A stretch of 17,215 nucleotides of DNA from Chloroflexota bacterium (GCA_025350745.1 JANXXG010000396.1:1-17215); one strand, 5' to 3'. Shown: positions 8,439 to 17,215, counted from the stretch's first letter. Program-made: numbers and translations. The notes: generated by a model from the sequence alone, not told the origin.

Positions 8439-9476
8439 ATGAATGAGGTGTACATCTCGGGCGCGCTCACCGGGGTCGCCGACGGTGCGCGCGCCCGAGT
8501 CTTCTACGAGCTCCTTGCGGAGATCGTGACCGACTGCGGGCTACGGCCATACCTGCCGCATCACGCGACTGACCCGATCGCGGCGCCGGATCTCGACCCG
8601 CGCAGCGTGTACGAGATCGACCGCGCGCGCGTGACCCGGAGCGCGCTCGTCATCGCGTACGCCGGCGCCCCGTCGTTCGGCGTCGGCATCGAGGTGGAGC
8701 TCGCCCGGGAGCACGGCATCCCGGTCATCCTCGTGGCCGAGCGTGAGCAGACCGTCTCCCGGATCCTCCTCGGCTCGCCTGCGGTCGTGGACGTCGTCCG
8801 GTTCACCGAGCTCTCGGGATTGCGGCTGGCGCTCGGCGACGCGATCGCCGCCGCGACCAAGGCGAGAGCCGACCTGGCCCCCGACACGGTGGTCCAGCGG
8901 TTCCTCGGCAGCCTCGGGGCCGCGCGCCGCCTGCCCGAGGCCGAGGTCACCGCGCTCCTGCGCGTCGCCGAGATCGACGGCGAGCCGGCCGGCGCGATCC
9001 GGCGCGCCGTGGCCGACGGACGGCTCTTCGGGGCCGGCCTGCGGGACCTCGTCGGGCGCCACGCCCTCCGGGGTGCCGAGCTCGCCGCGTTCGTCCTGCA
9101 CGACGTCCTCGAACGGTCCCTCGCCGACATCGCCCGCACGCTCGGTTCCGAGCCCCGGGCGGTCCGACGCCGGCTTCAGCAGGCCCGGAGCAAGCTCCAG
9201 CTCGCCCCTGACGCGGATCTCGCGGTCATAGGACAATGGTTGGTGACCGAGCTCATCGCGCCCCCGACCCGGGCCCTACAGCTCCGTCTCTTCAACTCGG
9301 CACAAGGGCCTGCGGCGGATGCCGCGGTCGGCGGCAGTGACAAAGCGCCTGCGGCGGATGCCGCCGTAGGCGGCAGTGAGAACAGTAGTAAGGAGTCGTA
9401 TGAGCAAGGGGCAGCGCAAACAGAAGACGGTCGGCAAGCTGGGCTGGCGGTCGAAGAAGGCGAACCACGGGCGTAA
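8439..9476 (+). CDS. Nucleoside 2-deoxyribosyltransferase-like domain fused to a sigma-region-4-like HTH
   Basis: A 345-aa protein of unknown function in three parts. Residues 4-100 resemble the nucleoside 2-deoxyribosyltransferase-like fold: YISGALTG, then LRPYLPHHATDP, PRSVYEIDRARVTRSALVIA, and GVGIEVELAREHGIPVILV. Glu85 is the likely equivalent of the catalytic Glu. Residues about 208-253 resemble sigma-70 region 4 (AFVLHDVLERSLADIARTLG, then a VRRRLQQARSKL recognition helix). Residues about 289-314 are two copies of a 13-residue repeat (PAADAAVGGS core) encoded by the 39-nt repeats. The last residues overlap the small ORF at 9400 in another frame, so the tail may be an addition rather than conserved protein. 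No Shine-Dalgarno precedes the ATG, consistent with leaderless translation. The role could be a regulator that senses a nucleoside-like ligand; this is inference. Confidence 0.75.
   Translation: MNEVYISGALTGVADGARARVFYELLAEIVTDCGLRPYLPHHATDPIAAPDLDPRSVYEIDRARVTRSALVIAYAGAPSFGVGIEVELAREHGIPVILVAEREQTVSRILLGSPAVVDVVRFTELSGLRLALGDAIAAATKARADLAPDTVVQRFLGSLGAARRLPEAEVTALLRVAEIDGEPAGAIRRAVADGRLFGAGLRDLVGRHALRGAELAAFVLHDVLERSLADIARTLGSEPRAVRRRLQQARSKLQLAPDADLAVIGQWLVTELIAPPTRALQLRLFNSAQGPAADAAVGGSDKAPAADAAVGGSENSSKESYEQGAAQTEDGRQAGLAVEEGEPRA
9306..9383 (+). repeat. Two tandem 39-nt hairpin repeats, second locus
   Basis: Unit A is 9306-9344 and unit B is 9345-9383, the same 39-nt period as at 394-471. 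The shared block is GCCTGCGGCGGAT, followed by the stem TGCCGCC, loop GTA and GGCGGCA in unit B (9359-9365 with 9369-9375, seven perfect pairs). Unit A has one mismatch at the loop-closing pair. Compared with 447-463, three stem pairs change together: T-A for C-G, C-G for G-C, and G-C for A-T. Unit B ends 16 bases before the small ORF at 9400, and both units are translated in frame as the tail of the 8439 gene. Confidence 0.87.
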
Positions 9477-9507
9477 GCCCGGGATGGGCCGCGGCAAGCG
9501 CAACTAG
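9400..9507 (+). CDS. 35-aa highly basic protein, possible bL37-like ribosomal protein
   Basis: A 35-codon ORF preceded by AAGGAG four bases before its ATG, the clearest ribosome-binding site near the end of the 8439 gene. The product starts MSKGQRKQKTVGK and continues LGWRSKKANHGRKPG, ending GRGKRN. About 40% of its residues are Lys or Arg and none is acidic. The KKANHGRKP core resembles, from memory, the K-x-A-N-H-G-K-R-P core of very short actinobacterial ribosomal proteins (bL37 type), so a structural role on the large subunit is plausible. It overlaps the last 77 bases of the 8439 ORF in a different frame and is followed 23 bases later by a strong terminator hairpin. That order (ribosome-binding site, ORF, terminator) supports a real gene. 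Confidence 0.65.
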   Translation: MSKGQRKQKTVGKLGWRSKKANHGRKPGMGRGKRN

Positions 9508-9530
9508 GTACCGACTGAGCTGACCAACGA

Positions 9531-9563
9531 AAGAAGCCGCTCCACACGAGGGAGCGGCTTCTT
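9531..9563. terminator. Strong hairpin terminator
   Basis: A perfect 13-bp stem, AAGAAGCCGCTCC (9531-9543) with its complement at 9551-9563, around the loop ACACGAG. On the plus strand the descending arm ends CTTCTT, a short T-rich tail. On the minus strand the same stem lies 21 bases beyond the stop of the lysine-rich gene. It probably stops transcription from both convergent sides. Confidence 0.85.
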
Positions 9564-9583
9564 CGTGTCCTCGCGCCGGCGGG

Positions 9584-9988
9584 CTACCTGCGGCGGGTCG
9601 TCTTCTTGCGGGCGGTCGTCTTCTTGCGGCCGGTGGTCTTGCGGGCGGTCGCCTTCTTGCGAGGCGCGACCTTCTTCTTGGTCGTCTTGCGGCCCGTCGT
9701 CCGCTTCGCCGTTGCCTTCTTCGTCGTCTTCTTTGTGGTCTTGCGGCCGGTCACCTTCCGGGCGGTGGTCTTCTTCTTGGTCGTCTTGCGCCCGGTCACC
9801 GTGCGGGCAGTGGTCTTCTTCCGCCCTCCTGTGCTCAGCGTCGTCTTCTTGCGATCGCCGCTCGGGGTGCCGGATGGGACGGGCATCGGCGCCGGTGGCG
9901 GGGGCGTCCCCGGCAGCGGCGTCGGCCAGCTCGACGCCGGCTCCTGCTGTGAACCCGCCCAGATGTCGCCGCGATTGCCTTGTTCCAT
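9584..9988 (-). CDS. Lys/Thr/Arg-rich histone-H1-like protein
   Basis: A 134-aa protein with a Gln/Pro-rich N-terminal third (MEQGNRGDIWAG, then a Pro run PLPGTPPPPAPMPVPSG). About 90 residues of repeats built from TGRKTTKK, KKTTARK and KKATARK follow, ending TTRRR. There is no folded domain and almost no acidic residue in the tail. Such tails occur fused to HU proteins in actinobacteria and in bacterial H1-like proteins, where they bind DNA; nucleoid or nucleic-acid binding is therefore the likely role. I chose the ATG at 9988 because TAATGGAGGT lies directly before it. ATGs at 10000 and 10018 would add 4 or 10 residues and would place that site inside the gene. It may follow hemW in the same direction, but the gap of about 115 bases allows its own promoter. 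Confidence 0.75.
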   Translation of the reverse strand: MEQGNRGDIWAGSQQEPASSWPTPLPGTPPPPAPMPVPSGTPSGDRKKTTLSTGGRKKTTARTVTGRKTTKKKTTARKVTGRKTTKKTTKKATAKRTTGRKTTKKKVAPRKKATARKTTGRKKTTARKKTTRRR

Positions 9989-10103
9989 GAAGACCTCCAT
10001 TAAAAATGGTCCGCGCATCGTTCGCCGGTGAAAGTGCGGTGAAGCCTTGGCATACCGTGTTCACGCGCTTGCCGCAAGCCGCAGTCGTCCCCGATGGCCC
10101 TTC

Positions 10104-11267
10104 TTAGTCCGGGATCAACCGCACGAACACCTCGCTCGCGACGAATCGAGCGCGTTCTGAGAGCGCGACGCTCGGGCCGCGTCGCTCGAGCATCCCCATC
10201 CCGTCCAACGGAGCGAGCGCGGCATCGACACGAGCCCGCGCGGTGGATCCGAACCGCAGCGCATAGGCGTCGAGGTCGAGCCCTTCGGACAGCCGCAGCG
10301 CGAGGATCGCCGTATCGACGGCCGGATCTGCGCCCGGGTCGGGGATCCGGCCCTCGCCACCCTCGATCCGAGCGATGTAAGCGAGCAAGCCGGCCGGCTG
10401 GTGCGAACGGACACCCGCAAGGTGCGAGTGGGCCCCGCCCCCGACACCGAGCCACTCCCCGTTCCGCCAATACACCAGGTTGTGACGGCACTCCTGTCCG
10501 GGGCGGGCCCAGTTCGCGATCTCGTAGTGGGCGTACCCCGCGGCTTCGAGCACCGTCCCGGTCAACGCGTAGCGATCGGCCACCGCATCGTCGTCCGGAC
10601 GCGCCACGGTCGCGTTGGACCGCCACCGTTCGAGCGTCGGCCAGCCGCCGCCGGGCCAGTTCGTCACGGCCTCCCATTCAAGCGAGGGGTCGAGCTCGAG
10701 CTCGAGCGGGTAGGCCGAGACGTGCTCCGGTGCCTGGGCGATCGCCGCGTCCAGATCCGCCCGCCACTCCGCCTCGGTCTCGCCCGGCCGGCCGAAGATG
10801 AGATCCAGGTTCACCGCGAGCCCCACCGACCGGGCGGCAGCGACGGCAGGCGCGATGTCTTCCGGCCGATGGGTCCGGCCCAGCGCCGTGAGGGCCCGCG
10901 CCGAGAACGACTGGGCGCCGAGCGAGATGCGGGTGGCCCCGAGCGCGCACCAGGCCTCGAGCCGAGCGCGATCGAGCGTCGCGGGGTTCGCCTCGAAGGT
11001 GACCTCGTCCGGCGCGAAGTCGAACGACGACCGAATGGTCATCGCCAGCGCGGCGATCTCGTCCGGCTCGAGAAGGCTTGGGGTCCCGCCGCCGAAGAAC
11101 GCTGTCCCGATCCGCGGGCGGCCGAGGGCCGCACCCTCCCGCTCGAGCTCGGCGCGCAGCGCCGCGAGGTAACGAGCCCGCAGCGGGCTCGTCGCGGGGG
11201 CGGTGGCAAAGTCGCAGTACGGGCACCGCGAGGCGCAGAACGGGATGTGGACGTAGAGCGAGATCAA
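10104..11267 (-). CDS. hemW: Radical SAM heme chaperone HemW (HemN-like)
   Basis: A cytoplasmic radical-SAM protein of 387 aa, close to the E. coli HemW length (378 aa). The [4Fe-4S] motif CASRCPYC is at residues 11-18 of HIPFCASRCPYCDF. FFGGGTPSLLEPDEI is the SAM-contacting GGGTP block. VNLDLIFGRPGETEAEW and an AYPLELE strand follow, with a HemN-type C-terminal domain (LRLSEGLDLDAYALRFG). HemW proteins bind and transfer heme; older annotations call them oxygen-independent coproporphyrinogen oxidase, which normally has a longer N-terminus than this. The start is a TTG at 11267, just before ISLYVHIPF, overlapping the stop of the upstream gene as TTGA. The frame is open to 11669, but that extension only shadows the neighbouring gene. 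Confidence 0.93.
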   Translation of the reverse strand: MISLYVHIPFCASRCPYCDFATAPATSPLRARYLAALRAELEREGAALGRPRIGTAFFGGGTPSLLEPDEIAALAMTIRSSFDFAPDEVTFEANPATLDRARLEAWCALGATRISLGAQSFSARALTALGRTHRPEDIAPAVAAARSVGLAVNLDLIFGRPGETEAEWRADLDAAIAQAPEHVSAYPLELELDPSLEWEAVTNWPGGGWPTLERWRSNATVARPDDDAVADRYALTGTVLEAAGYAHYEIANWARPGQECRHNLVYWRNGEWLGVGGGAHSHLAGVRSHQPAGLLAYIARIEGGEGRIPDPGADPAVDTAILALRLSEGLDLDAYALRFGSTARARVDAALAPLDGMGMLERRGPSVALSERARFVASEVFVRLIPD

Positions 11268-11761
11268 CGAATGAGGCCCAGCGGATCCGGCAGCTCCGCG
11301 TCGGCCGAGAGCTCCGCGGTCCGACCCAGGTCCACGAGCCACTCGCGCGACTCGTATACGAAGCCAAGGAGGTGGGCGGGCCGCCAGTCGGCCTCCGCGA
11401 CGATGCGCTCCTCGCCGAAGTCCGGCAGCAGGAGCACGTAGGCGAGACCGCGATCCACGAGGCGCGCCGCGGACACGCCGAGCGACAGCAGCTTGTCGGG
11501 TCCGCCGACGATCGACAGCGCGGACCGGCGGACCGGCGCGATGACCTCGGCGAGGCGCGCATCGCCGGCGTCGGCCTCGACAGCCGCCGCGCGATGGAGG
11601 GCGATATGCGCCGCTGCGGCATAGCTTCCCTCGAGGAGGCCGCGCGACTCGCGCGAGAGCCGCTCCCACACGAGGGCGTGCGCGTCCTCGGCGAGCGCGC
11701 GCAGGAACGTCGACGCGAGGAGCTGCGTCGGATGCTCGTACGCGACCTTGTACGCGCGCAT
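11264..11761 (-). CDS. Conserved-position hypothetical protein between lepA and hemW
   Basis: A 165-aa protein I do not recognise. It is mostly alpha/beta and soluble, with no signal peptide or membrane segment. The N-terminal half is helical and Ala-rich (HPTQLLASTFLRALAEDAHAL, then WERLSRESRGLLEGSYAAAA). The C-terminal half has strands (RGLAYVLLLPDF, LLGFVYESREWLVDLGR). The pattern of a helical pair followed by a sheet is loosely like NTF2/SnoaL-type folds, but no motif proves this. The ATG shares one base with the lepA stop (TGATG), and its own stop overlaps the hemW start (TTGA). It is thus embedded in the murJ-lepA-hemW operon and translationally coupled on both sides. Confidence 0.8.
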   Translation of the reverse strand: MRAYKVAYEHPTQLLASTFLRALAEDAHALVWERLSRESRGLLEGSYAAAAHIALHRAAAVEADAGDARLAEVIAPVRRSALSIVGGPDKLLSLGVSAARLVDRGLAYVLLLPDFGEERIVAEADWRPAHLLGFVYESREWLVDLGRTAELSADAELPDPLGLIR

Positions 11762-13566
11762 CAGTCCTCTTTGATCCGCAGCACGGCGAGGAAGGCCTCC
11801 TGCGGGATCTCGACGGCGCCGACCATCTTCATCCGCTTCTTGCCCTTCTTCTGCTTCTCGAGGAGCTTCTTCTTCCGGGTGATGTCACCGCCGTAGCACT
11901 TCGCGAGCACGTCCTTGCGCGTCGCCTTCACCGTTTCGCGCGCGATGACCTTCCCGCCGATCGCGGCCTGGATCGGCACGTCGAACATCTGCCGCGGGAT
12001 GAGCTCGCGGAGCTTCGCCGTGAGCGCGCGGCCAATGCCCATCGCCCGTTCGCGGTGCACGATCATCGAGAGCGCGTCGACGACGGTGCTCGCCACGAGG
12101 ATGTCGAGCCGGACGAGGTCCGCCGCCCGGTACTCGCGCAGCTCATAGTCGAGCGACGCGTACCCCTGTGACCGGCTCTTCAGCTGGTCGTAGAAGTCGA
12201 CGATGACCTCGGCCAGGGGCATGTCGTAGGTGAGCATCGCCCGCGTCGGGTCGACGTAGCTCATGTCCATGAGGACGCCGCGCTTGTTCTGCGCGAGATC
12301 CATGATCGGCCCGACGTAGTGCTGCGGGACGATGATCGTCACCTTCATCCAGGGCTCTTTCACCTCGGTGATCGTCCCCGGGTCCGGCAGGTGGGCCGGA
12401 TTGTCGATCGCGATCTCGGTCTCGCCATGCGTGATGACGCGGTATTCGACGGACGGCGATGTGGCGATCAGGTCGACGTCGTACTCCCGCTCGAGGCGCT
12501 CCTGGACGATGTCCATGTGGAGGAGGCCAAGGAAGCCGGCGCGGAAGCCGAAACCGAGCGCCTGCGAGCTCTCCGGCTCGTACACGAGCGATGCGTCGTT
12601 CAGGCTCAGCTTCTCGAGGGCGTCGCGCAGTGCCGGGTAGTCCTCCGACGACGTCGGGTAGAAGCCGGCGAACACCATCGGCTTCGCCGGCCGGTAGCCG
12701 GGCAGCGGCGCGGCCGCGGGTCGCGTCGCGAGGGTGAGCGTGTCACCGACGCGGCAATCGGCGACGGCCTTGAGCCCCGTGGCGACGTAGCCGACCTCTC
12801 CGGTCGCGAGGCGCTGGATCGGGACGGCGTCCGGAGCGAAGACCCCGAGCTCGAGCAGCTCGCTTTCCTTCGCGGTCGCCATGAGCAGGATCCGGTCGCC
12901 GTGCGCGACGCTCCCGTCGATGATGCGGACGTGCGCGACCACCCCTTTGTACTGGTCATAGTGCGAGTCGAAGATGAGCGCGCGCAGCGGGGCGTCGGGA
13001 TCGCCGCTCGGTGGCGGGACCCGTTCGACGACGGCATTCAAGATCTCCGCGACGCCGAGACCGGTCTTGCCCGACGCGAGTAACACCTCTTCGTCCTTGA
13101 ACCCGAGGGTGGTGCGAAGATCTTCGCGCACGAGACCGATATCGATGCTCGGCAGGTCGACCTTGTTGATCACGGCTACCACCTCGAGCCCCTGCTCGAC
13201 GGCGAGGTATGCGTTCGCGAGCGTCTGGGCCTCGATGCCCTGCGATGCGTCGACCAGCAGGACCGCGCCCTCGCACGCCGCGAGCGACCGACTCACCTCG
13301 TAGTTGAAGTCGACATGGCCGGGCGTATCGATGAGATTCAGCTCGTATGAGTCGCCGTCCTTCGTCCAGGACATCCGGACCGCGCGCGCCTTGATGGTGA
13401 TGCCCTTTTCGCGCTCCAGGTCCATCGAATCGAGCAGCTGATCCCGCATCTCCCGCAGCGACACCGTGCCCGTGAGCTCGAGGATGCGGTCGGACAACGT
13501 CGTCTTCCCATGGTCGACATGGGCGATGACGCTGAAGTTGCGGATGCGCTGGCGCGGGTCAGGCAT
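11761..13566 (-). CDS. lepA: Elongation factor 4 (LepA), ribosome-associated GTPase
   Basis: EF4 is a translational GTPase that acts on stalled or assembling ribosomes. The 601-aa protein is full length. The G1 motif AHVDHGKTT is at about residue 15, followed by GITIKARAV (switch I), DTPGHVDF (G3) and NKVDLP (G4). It has EF-G-like domains II, III and V ([20 protein letters not shown], then [18 protein letters not shown]). The LepA-specific C-terminal domain ends [20 protein letters not shown] and [15 protein letters not shown]. It lies 9 bases after murJ and overlaps the next gene by one base. No clear Shine-Dalgarno precedes its ATG, so it probably relies on coupling to murJ translation. Confidence 0.98.
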   Translation of the reverse strand: MPDPRQRIRNFSVIAHVDHGKTTLSDRILELTGTVSLREMRDQLLDSMDLEREKGITIKARAVRMSWTKDGDSYELNLIDTPGHVDFNYEVSRSLAACEGAVLLVDASQGIEAQTLANAYLAVEQGLEVVAVINKVDLPSIDIGLVREDLRTTLGFKDEEVLLASGKTGLGVAEILNAVVERVPPPSGDPDAPLRALIFDSHYDQYKGVVAHVRIIDGSVAHGDRILLMATAKESELLELGVFAPDAVPIQRLATGEVGYVATGLKAVADCRVGDTLTLATRPAAAPLPGYRPAKPMVFAGFYPTSSEDYPALRDALEKLSLNDASLVYEPESSQALGFGFRAGFLGLLHMDIVQERLEREYDVDLIATSPSVEYRVITHGETEIAIDNPAHLPDPGTITEVKEPWMKVTIIVPQHYVGPIMDLAQNKRGVLMDMSYVDPTRAMLTYDMPLAEVIVDFYDQLKSRSQGYASLDYELREYRAADLVRLDILVASTVVDALSMIVHRERAMGIGRALTAKLRELIPRQMFDVPIQAAIGGKVIARETVKATRKDVLAKCYGGDITRKKKLLEKQKKGKKRMKMVGAVEIPQEAFLAVLRIKED

Positions 13567-13575
13567 TCAACGAGC

Positions 13576-15144
13576 CTAGGTGACTTCGGTGCCCCGGCGC
13601 GCAAGGCGCGTGCGGACCGCGGCGGTGATCTCGGCAAGCTCGGTCACGCGGAACAGCGTCGCCGCGCCGAGGTAGGCGGCGAGCCCGACCGCGATGGCGA
13701 TCGCGGTCTGCAGGAAGAGGCCTGGCTTGGTCTGCTGCAGGTCGACCGTGATGTTGGTCGCCCGAATGAAGCCGAACATCGCGATCCCCATCAGCAGGCT
13801 GGCCGCAGTGACCTTGAGCGACGAGCCGCCGAGGCCGCCGATCTTGAGCCGCGCCCGCGGCGCGAGGAGCGCGAGGAACAGCGCGGCCTCGGCGAGCGTG
13901 GCGACGGAGTTGGCGAACGCGAGACCGTTGATCCCATAGGTCGGAGCGAGCAGGACCGAGAGAACGACGTTCGTCCCGATGGAGACGAGGGTCAGGGCCA
14001 GCGGCGTCCGCGTGTCCTTGGACGCGTAGTACGCGCGGGCGAGGATCTGGATGAGCGCGTGGCCGGCAAGGCCGAGCGAATAGAAGAGGAACGCCTCCTG
14101 CGTCGCCTCGCGCGCCTCCGGCCCGAACTGTCCGTATTGGAACAGCAGGTTCACGATCGGGCGCCGTAGCACGATCATCATCACGACCGTCGGCAAGGTC
14201 AGGAACAGGATCCAGCGGATCGCCTGCTGCAGGATGTCCCGCATCTTTGCCTGGAGCCCTTGTGCCGCGTAGCGCGACAGCGTCGGGAACACCGCGGCGC
14301 TGATCGCGATGGAGAAGACGCCGAGGGGAAGCTGCATGAGCTGGAACGCGTAATTGAGCGCGGTGAGCGACCCTTGAGGCATCTTCGCCGCGAGATACGT
14401 GTCCACGATGAAGATGAGCTGGACCGCGCCCAAAGCCAGCGTCCGCGGCACGGTGAGACGGACGATCTCCCGCACACCGGGGTGCGACAGATCGAGCGTG
14501 AGCTTGTAGCGGGTGCGCCGGAACGTGAGCTCCGGCACCTGGACCAGCCACATCATCAGCGCGCCCGCGACCGTCCCCCACGCGAGGGCCTCGATCCCGA
14601 GGAACGGGGACAGGAAGAACGCGAACAAGATGATCACGAAGTTGTAGACGAGCGGCGCGGTCGCGCCCGAGAGGAATTGGCGGTACGAGTTGAGAATGCC
14701 GGTGAAGAGCGCCGACAACCCCATGAAGATCGGACTGAGCAGCATGATGCGCGAAAGGTGGATGGTCGTCTCCACCTGATGCGGGTCCGAGAACGGCGCG
14801 AGCATGGGCACGATCCACGGTGCCAGGATCCACATGACCGCCGAGAGACCGACGAGCAGCAGCACGATCGCGTTCATGACGCTCGACGCGACGCGCCAGG
14901 CTTCGTCCTCGCGTTCTTTCGCGAGATAGCCGGTGAAGACCGGGATGAACGCGCTCGCGAGCGCGCCGGCCACGAGCAGGTTGAAGAGCGTGTCGGGGAT
15001 CCGGAACGCGGCCCAGAACGCGTCGAGCTCCGGAGACTGGCCGTACTTGGCTCCGATGACCGAGAGGCGGAGCCAGCCCAGAAGGCGGCTGGCGATGAGG
15101 GTGACGATCATGAAGAGCGACGCCCGCCCGACGCTCATCTGCAT
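13576..15144 (-). CDS. murJ: Lipid II flippase MurJ
   Basis: A polytopic membrane protein of the MOP superfamily that moves lipid II across the cytoplasmic membrane for peptidoglycan synthesis. The 522-aa product begins MQMSVGRASLFMIVTLIASRL and contains the family blocks LGWLRLSVIGAKYG, DAFWAAFRIPDTLFNLLVAGA and SAFIPVFTGYLAKE. Further blocks are LPLGVFSIAISAAVFPTLSR and HALIQILARAYYASKDTRTP. About 14 hydrophobic segments can be seen. Arg residues in TM1/TM2 regions (RLLGWLR) match the positive cavity expected of MurJ. It heads the murJ-lepA-ORF-hemW operon and is divergent from rpsT with only 30 bases between starts. No Shine-Dalgarno is present. An alternative start is the ATG two codons later (15138). 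Confidence 0.96.
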   Translation of the reverse strand: MQMSVGRASLFMIVTLIASRLLGWLRLSVIGAKYGQSPELDAFWAAFRIPDTLFNLLVAGALASAFIPVFTGYLAKEREDEAWRVASSVMNAIVLLLVGLSAVMWILAPWIVPMLAPFSDPHQVETTIHLSRIMLLSPIFMGLSALFTGILNSYRQFLSGATAPLVYNFVIILFAFFLSPFLGIEALAWGTVAGALMMWLVQVPELTFRRTRYKLTLDLSHPGVREIVRLTVPRTLALGAVQLIFIVDTYLAAKMPQGSLTALNYAFQLMQLPLGVFSIAISAAVFPTLSRYAAQGLQAKMRDILQQAIRWILFLTLPTVVMMIVLRRPIVNLLFQYGQFGPEAREATQEAFLFYSLGLAGHALIQILARAYYASKDTRTPLALTLVSIGTNVVLSVLLAPTYGINGLAFANSVATLAEAALFLALLAPRARLKIGGLGGSSLKVTAASLLMGIAMFGFIRATNITVDLQQTKPGLFLQTAIAIAVGLAAYLGAATLFRVTELAEITAAVRTRLARRGTEVT

Positions 15145-15174
15145 GTTCGTCGAAGTATGAATAGACTTGCCGAT
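15145..15174. promoter_or_regulatory. Compact divergent start region murJ/rpsT
   Basis: Only 30 bases separate the two start codons, and neither start has a Shine-Dalgarno sequence. On the minus strand a CATACT box lies nine bases before the murJ ATG, which would give an almost leaderless transcript. On the plus strand TATGAAT at 15156-15162 is a possible -10 for rpsT. The two boxes overlap or abut, and any -35 elements would lie inside the opposite gene. No -35 is convincing. Confidence 0.35.
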
Positions 15175-16772
<1,598 letters not shown>

Positions 16773-16796
16773 TCAAGGCGGGTGGGTTCACTCGTC

Positions 16797-16809
16797 GCGA
16801 CAAAGTCGC
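16797..16809 (-). repeat. Small hairpin after pgk stop
   Basis: GCGAC-AAA-GTCGC is a perfect five-pair stem, eight bases past the pgk stop. On the minus strand it sits in GAGCGAGGAGCGAC, loop TTT, GTCGCGACGAGTGA. The arrangement (G/C-rich lead, short stem with 3-nt loop, then GTGA) recalls the 39-nt repeats at the other two loci but lacks their conserved lead block. Whether it is related is uncertain. Confidence 0.4.
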
Positions 16810-16816
16810 TCCTCGC

Positions 16817-17215
16817 TCAGTCATTCGGGATCGCCTCCACCCCGGGTAGTTTCTTCCCTTCGATGAGCTCGAGCGCGGCGCCGCCGCCGGTCGAGACGTG
16901 GGTCATCTTGCCGGCGAGGCCGAGCTGCGCGATCGCCTGCACCGATTCCCCGCCCCCAACGACCGTCACGGCCGAGCTCGCGGCCATCGCCCGCGCGATC
17001 GCCTCGGTGCCGTGCGCGTAGTCCGGCTGCTCGAACAGGCCCATCGGGCCATTCCAGAAAACGGTCTTCGCGCCCGCGATGCGCGCGCTGAACAGGCGCT
17101 CGGTCGCTTCGCCGATGTCGAGGATCCGGTCTTGGTCGTCCCGGGACCACCGCATGTCGATCGGGAGCAGCACCTCGGCACCGCGGTCCTTGGCCGCGGC
17201 GAGGATGGCGCGGGC
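16817..17215 (-). CDS. pgk: Phosphoglycerate kinase, C-terminal part (cut by right edge)
   Basis: Glycolytic kinase that makes ATP from 1,3-bisphosphoglycerate. Only the last 132 residues are in the window. They hold the C-terminal nucleotide-binding domain: DRILDIGEATERLFSARIAG, VFWNGPMGLFEQPDYAHGT, and the glycine-rich VTVVGGGESVQAIAQLG. They end with HVSTGGGAALELIEGKKLPG followed by the terminal residues VEAIPND. All are standard family motifs, and the C-terminus is complete. It is upstream of eno on the same strand. No start can be judged because the gene continues past the right edge. Confidence 0.96.
   Translation of the reverse strand, partial: ARAILAAAKDRGAEVLLPIDMRWSRDDQDRILDIGEATERLFSARIAGAKTVFWNGPMGLFEQPDYAHGTEAIARAMAASSAVTVVGGGESVQAIAQLGLAGKMTHVSTGGGAALELIEGKKLPGVEAIPND

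Noticed and set aside
9989..10018. Upstream ATGs (10000, 10018) for the lysine-rich protein
   Set aside because: The GGAGGT directly before the ATG at 9988 would fall inside the coding region; no ribosome-binding site serves the earlier ATGs.
10067..10079. GCTTG-CCG-CAAGC hairpin downstream of hemW as a terminator
   Set aside because: Only five base pairs and no T tract; too weak to annotate with confidence.
11268..11669. Long N-terminal extension of hemW
   Set aside because: The extension is an out-of-frame reading of the 165-aa gene; HemW proteins begin just before the HIPFC motif, and a TTG overlapping the upstream stop fits.
14260..15174. Long in-frame extension of rpsT
   Set aside because: Antisense to murJ; S20 is about 88 aa and starts with the Met-Ala-Lys leader at 15175.

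Overview
The window is a high-GC bacterial chromosome segment made almost entirely of housekeeping genes. The heat-shock order hrcA-grpE-dnaK-dnaJ-prmA under a CIRCE operator, an MscL with a zinc-ribbon tail, a DUF2330 protein, several promoters that look leaderless and a lysine-rich histone-like protein suggest a Terrabacteria lineage. A Chloroflexota-type organism (Limnocylindria-like) is my best guess. This is inference from gene content; no marker was searched. I see no tRNA, rRNA, CRISPR array, transposase or phage gene.

Left part (1-6740): the minus strand carries the heat-shock cluster. It reads from a CIRCE-controlled promoter at 6712-6769 through hrcA, grpE and dnaK. After a gap it continues with dnaJ and the 5' part of prmA, which is cut by the left edge. 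Between dnaK and dnaJ sit two plus-strand genes, a secreted DUF2330 protein and an overlapping type-1 copper (cupredoxin-like) protein. They are separated from dnaK by a very long hairpin. dnaJ therefore seems to need its own promoter, and a -10 box lies six bases before its ATG.

Middle part (6741-10103): mscL (plus) converges on a crp/fnr-family regulator plus single-domain response regulator pair (minus). Divergent from crp is a 345-aa protein combining a nucleoside-deoxyribosyltransferase-like domain with a sigma-region-4-like helix-turn-helix. Its C-terminal tail is made of two 39-nt repeats and overlaps a 35-codon very basic ORF at 9400-9507 that resembles a tiny ribosomal protein. A strong terminator follows, then a minus-strand Lys/Thr/Arg-rich histone-H1-like protein.

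Right part (10104-17215): a tight minus-strand operon murJ-lepA-(165-aa unknown)-hemW has one-base and four-base stop/start overlaps at its two downstream junctions. It is divergent from rpsT (S20). rpsT converges on eno, which lies downstream of pgk (cut by the right edge).

The most unusual signal is a dispersed element made of two tandem 39-nt units, found once before prmA (394-471) and once before the tiny basic ORF (9306-9383). Each unit holds a short hairpin whose stem shows compensatory base changes between the two loci. Other points of interest are the missing conventional start codon of prmA right behind that repeat, the interrupted dnaK-dnaJ cluster, the deoxyribosyltransferase/sigma-4 fusion and the 35-aa ORF. 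No complete new multi-gene system is evident.
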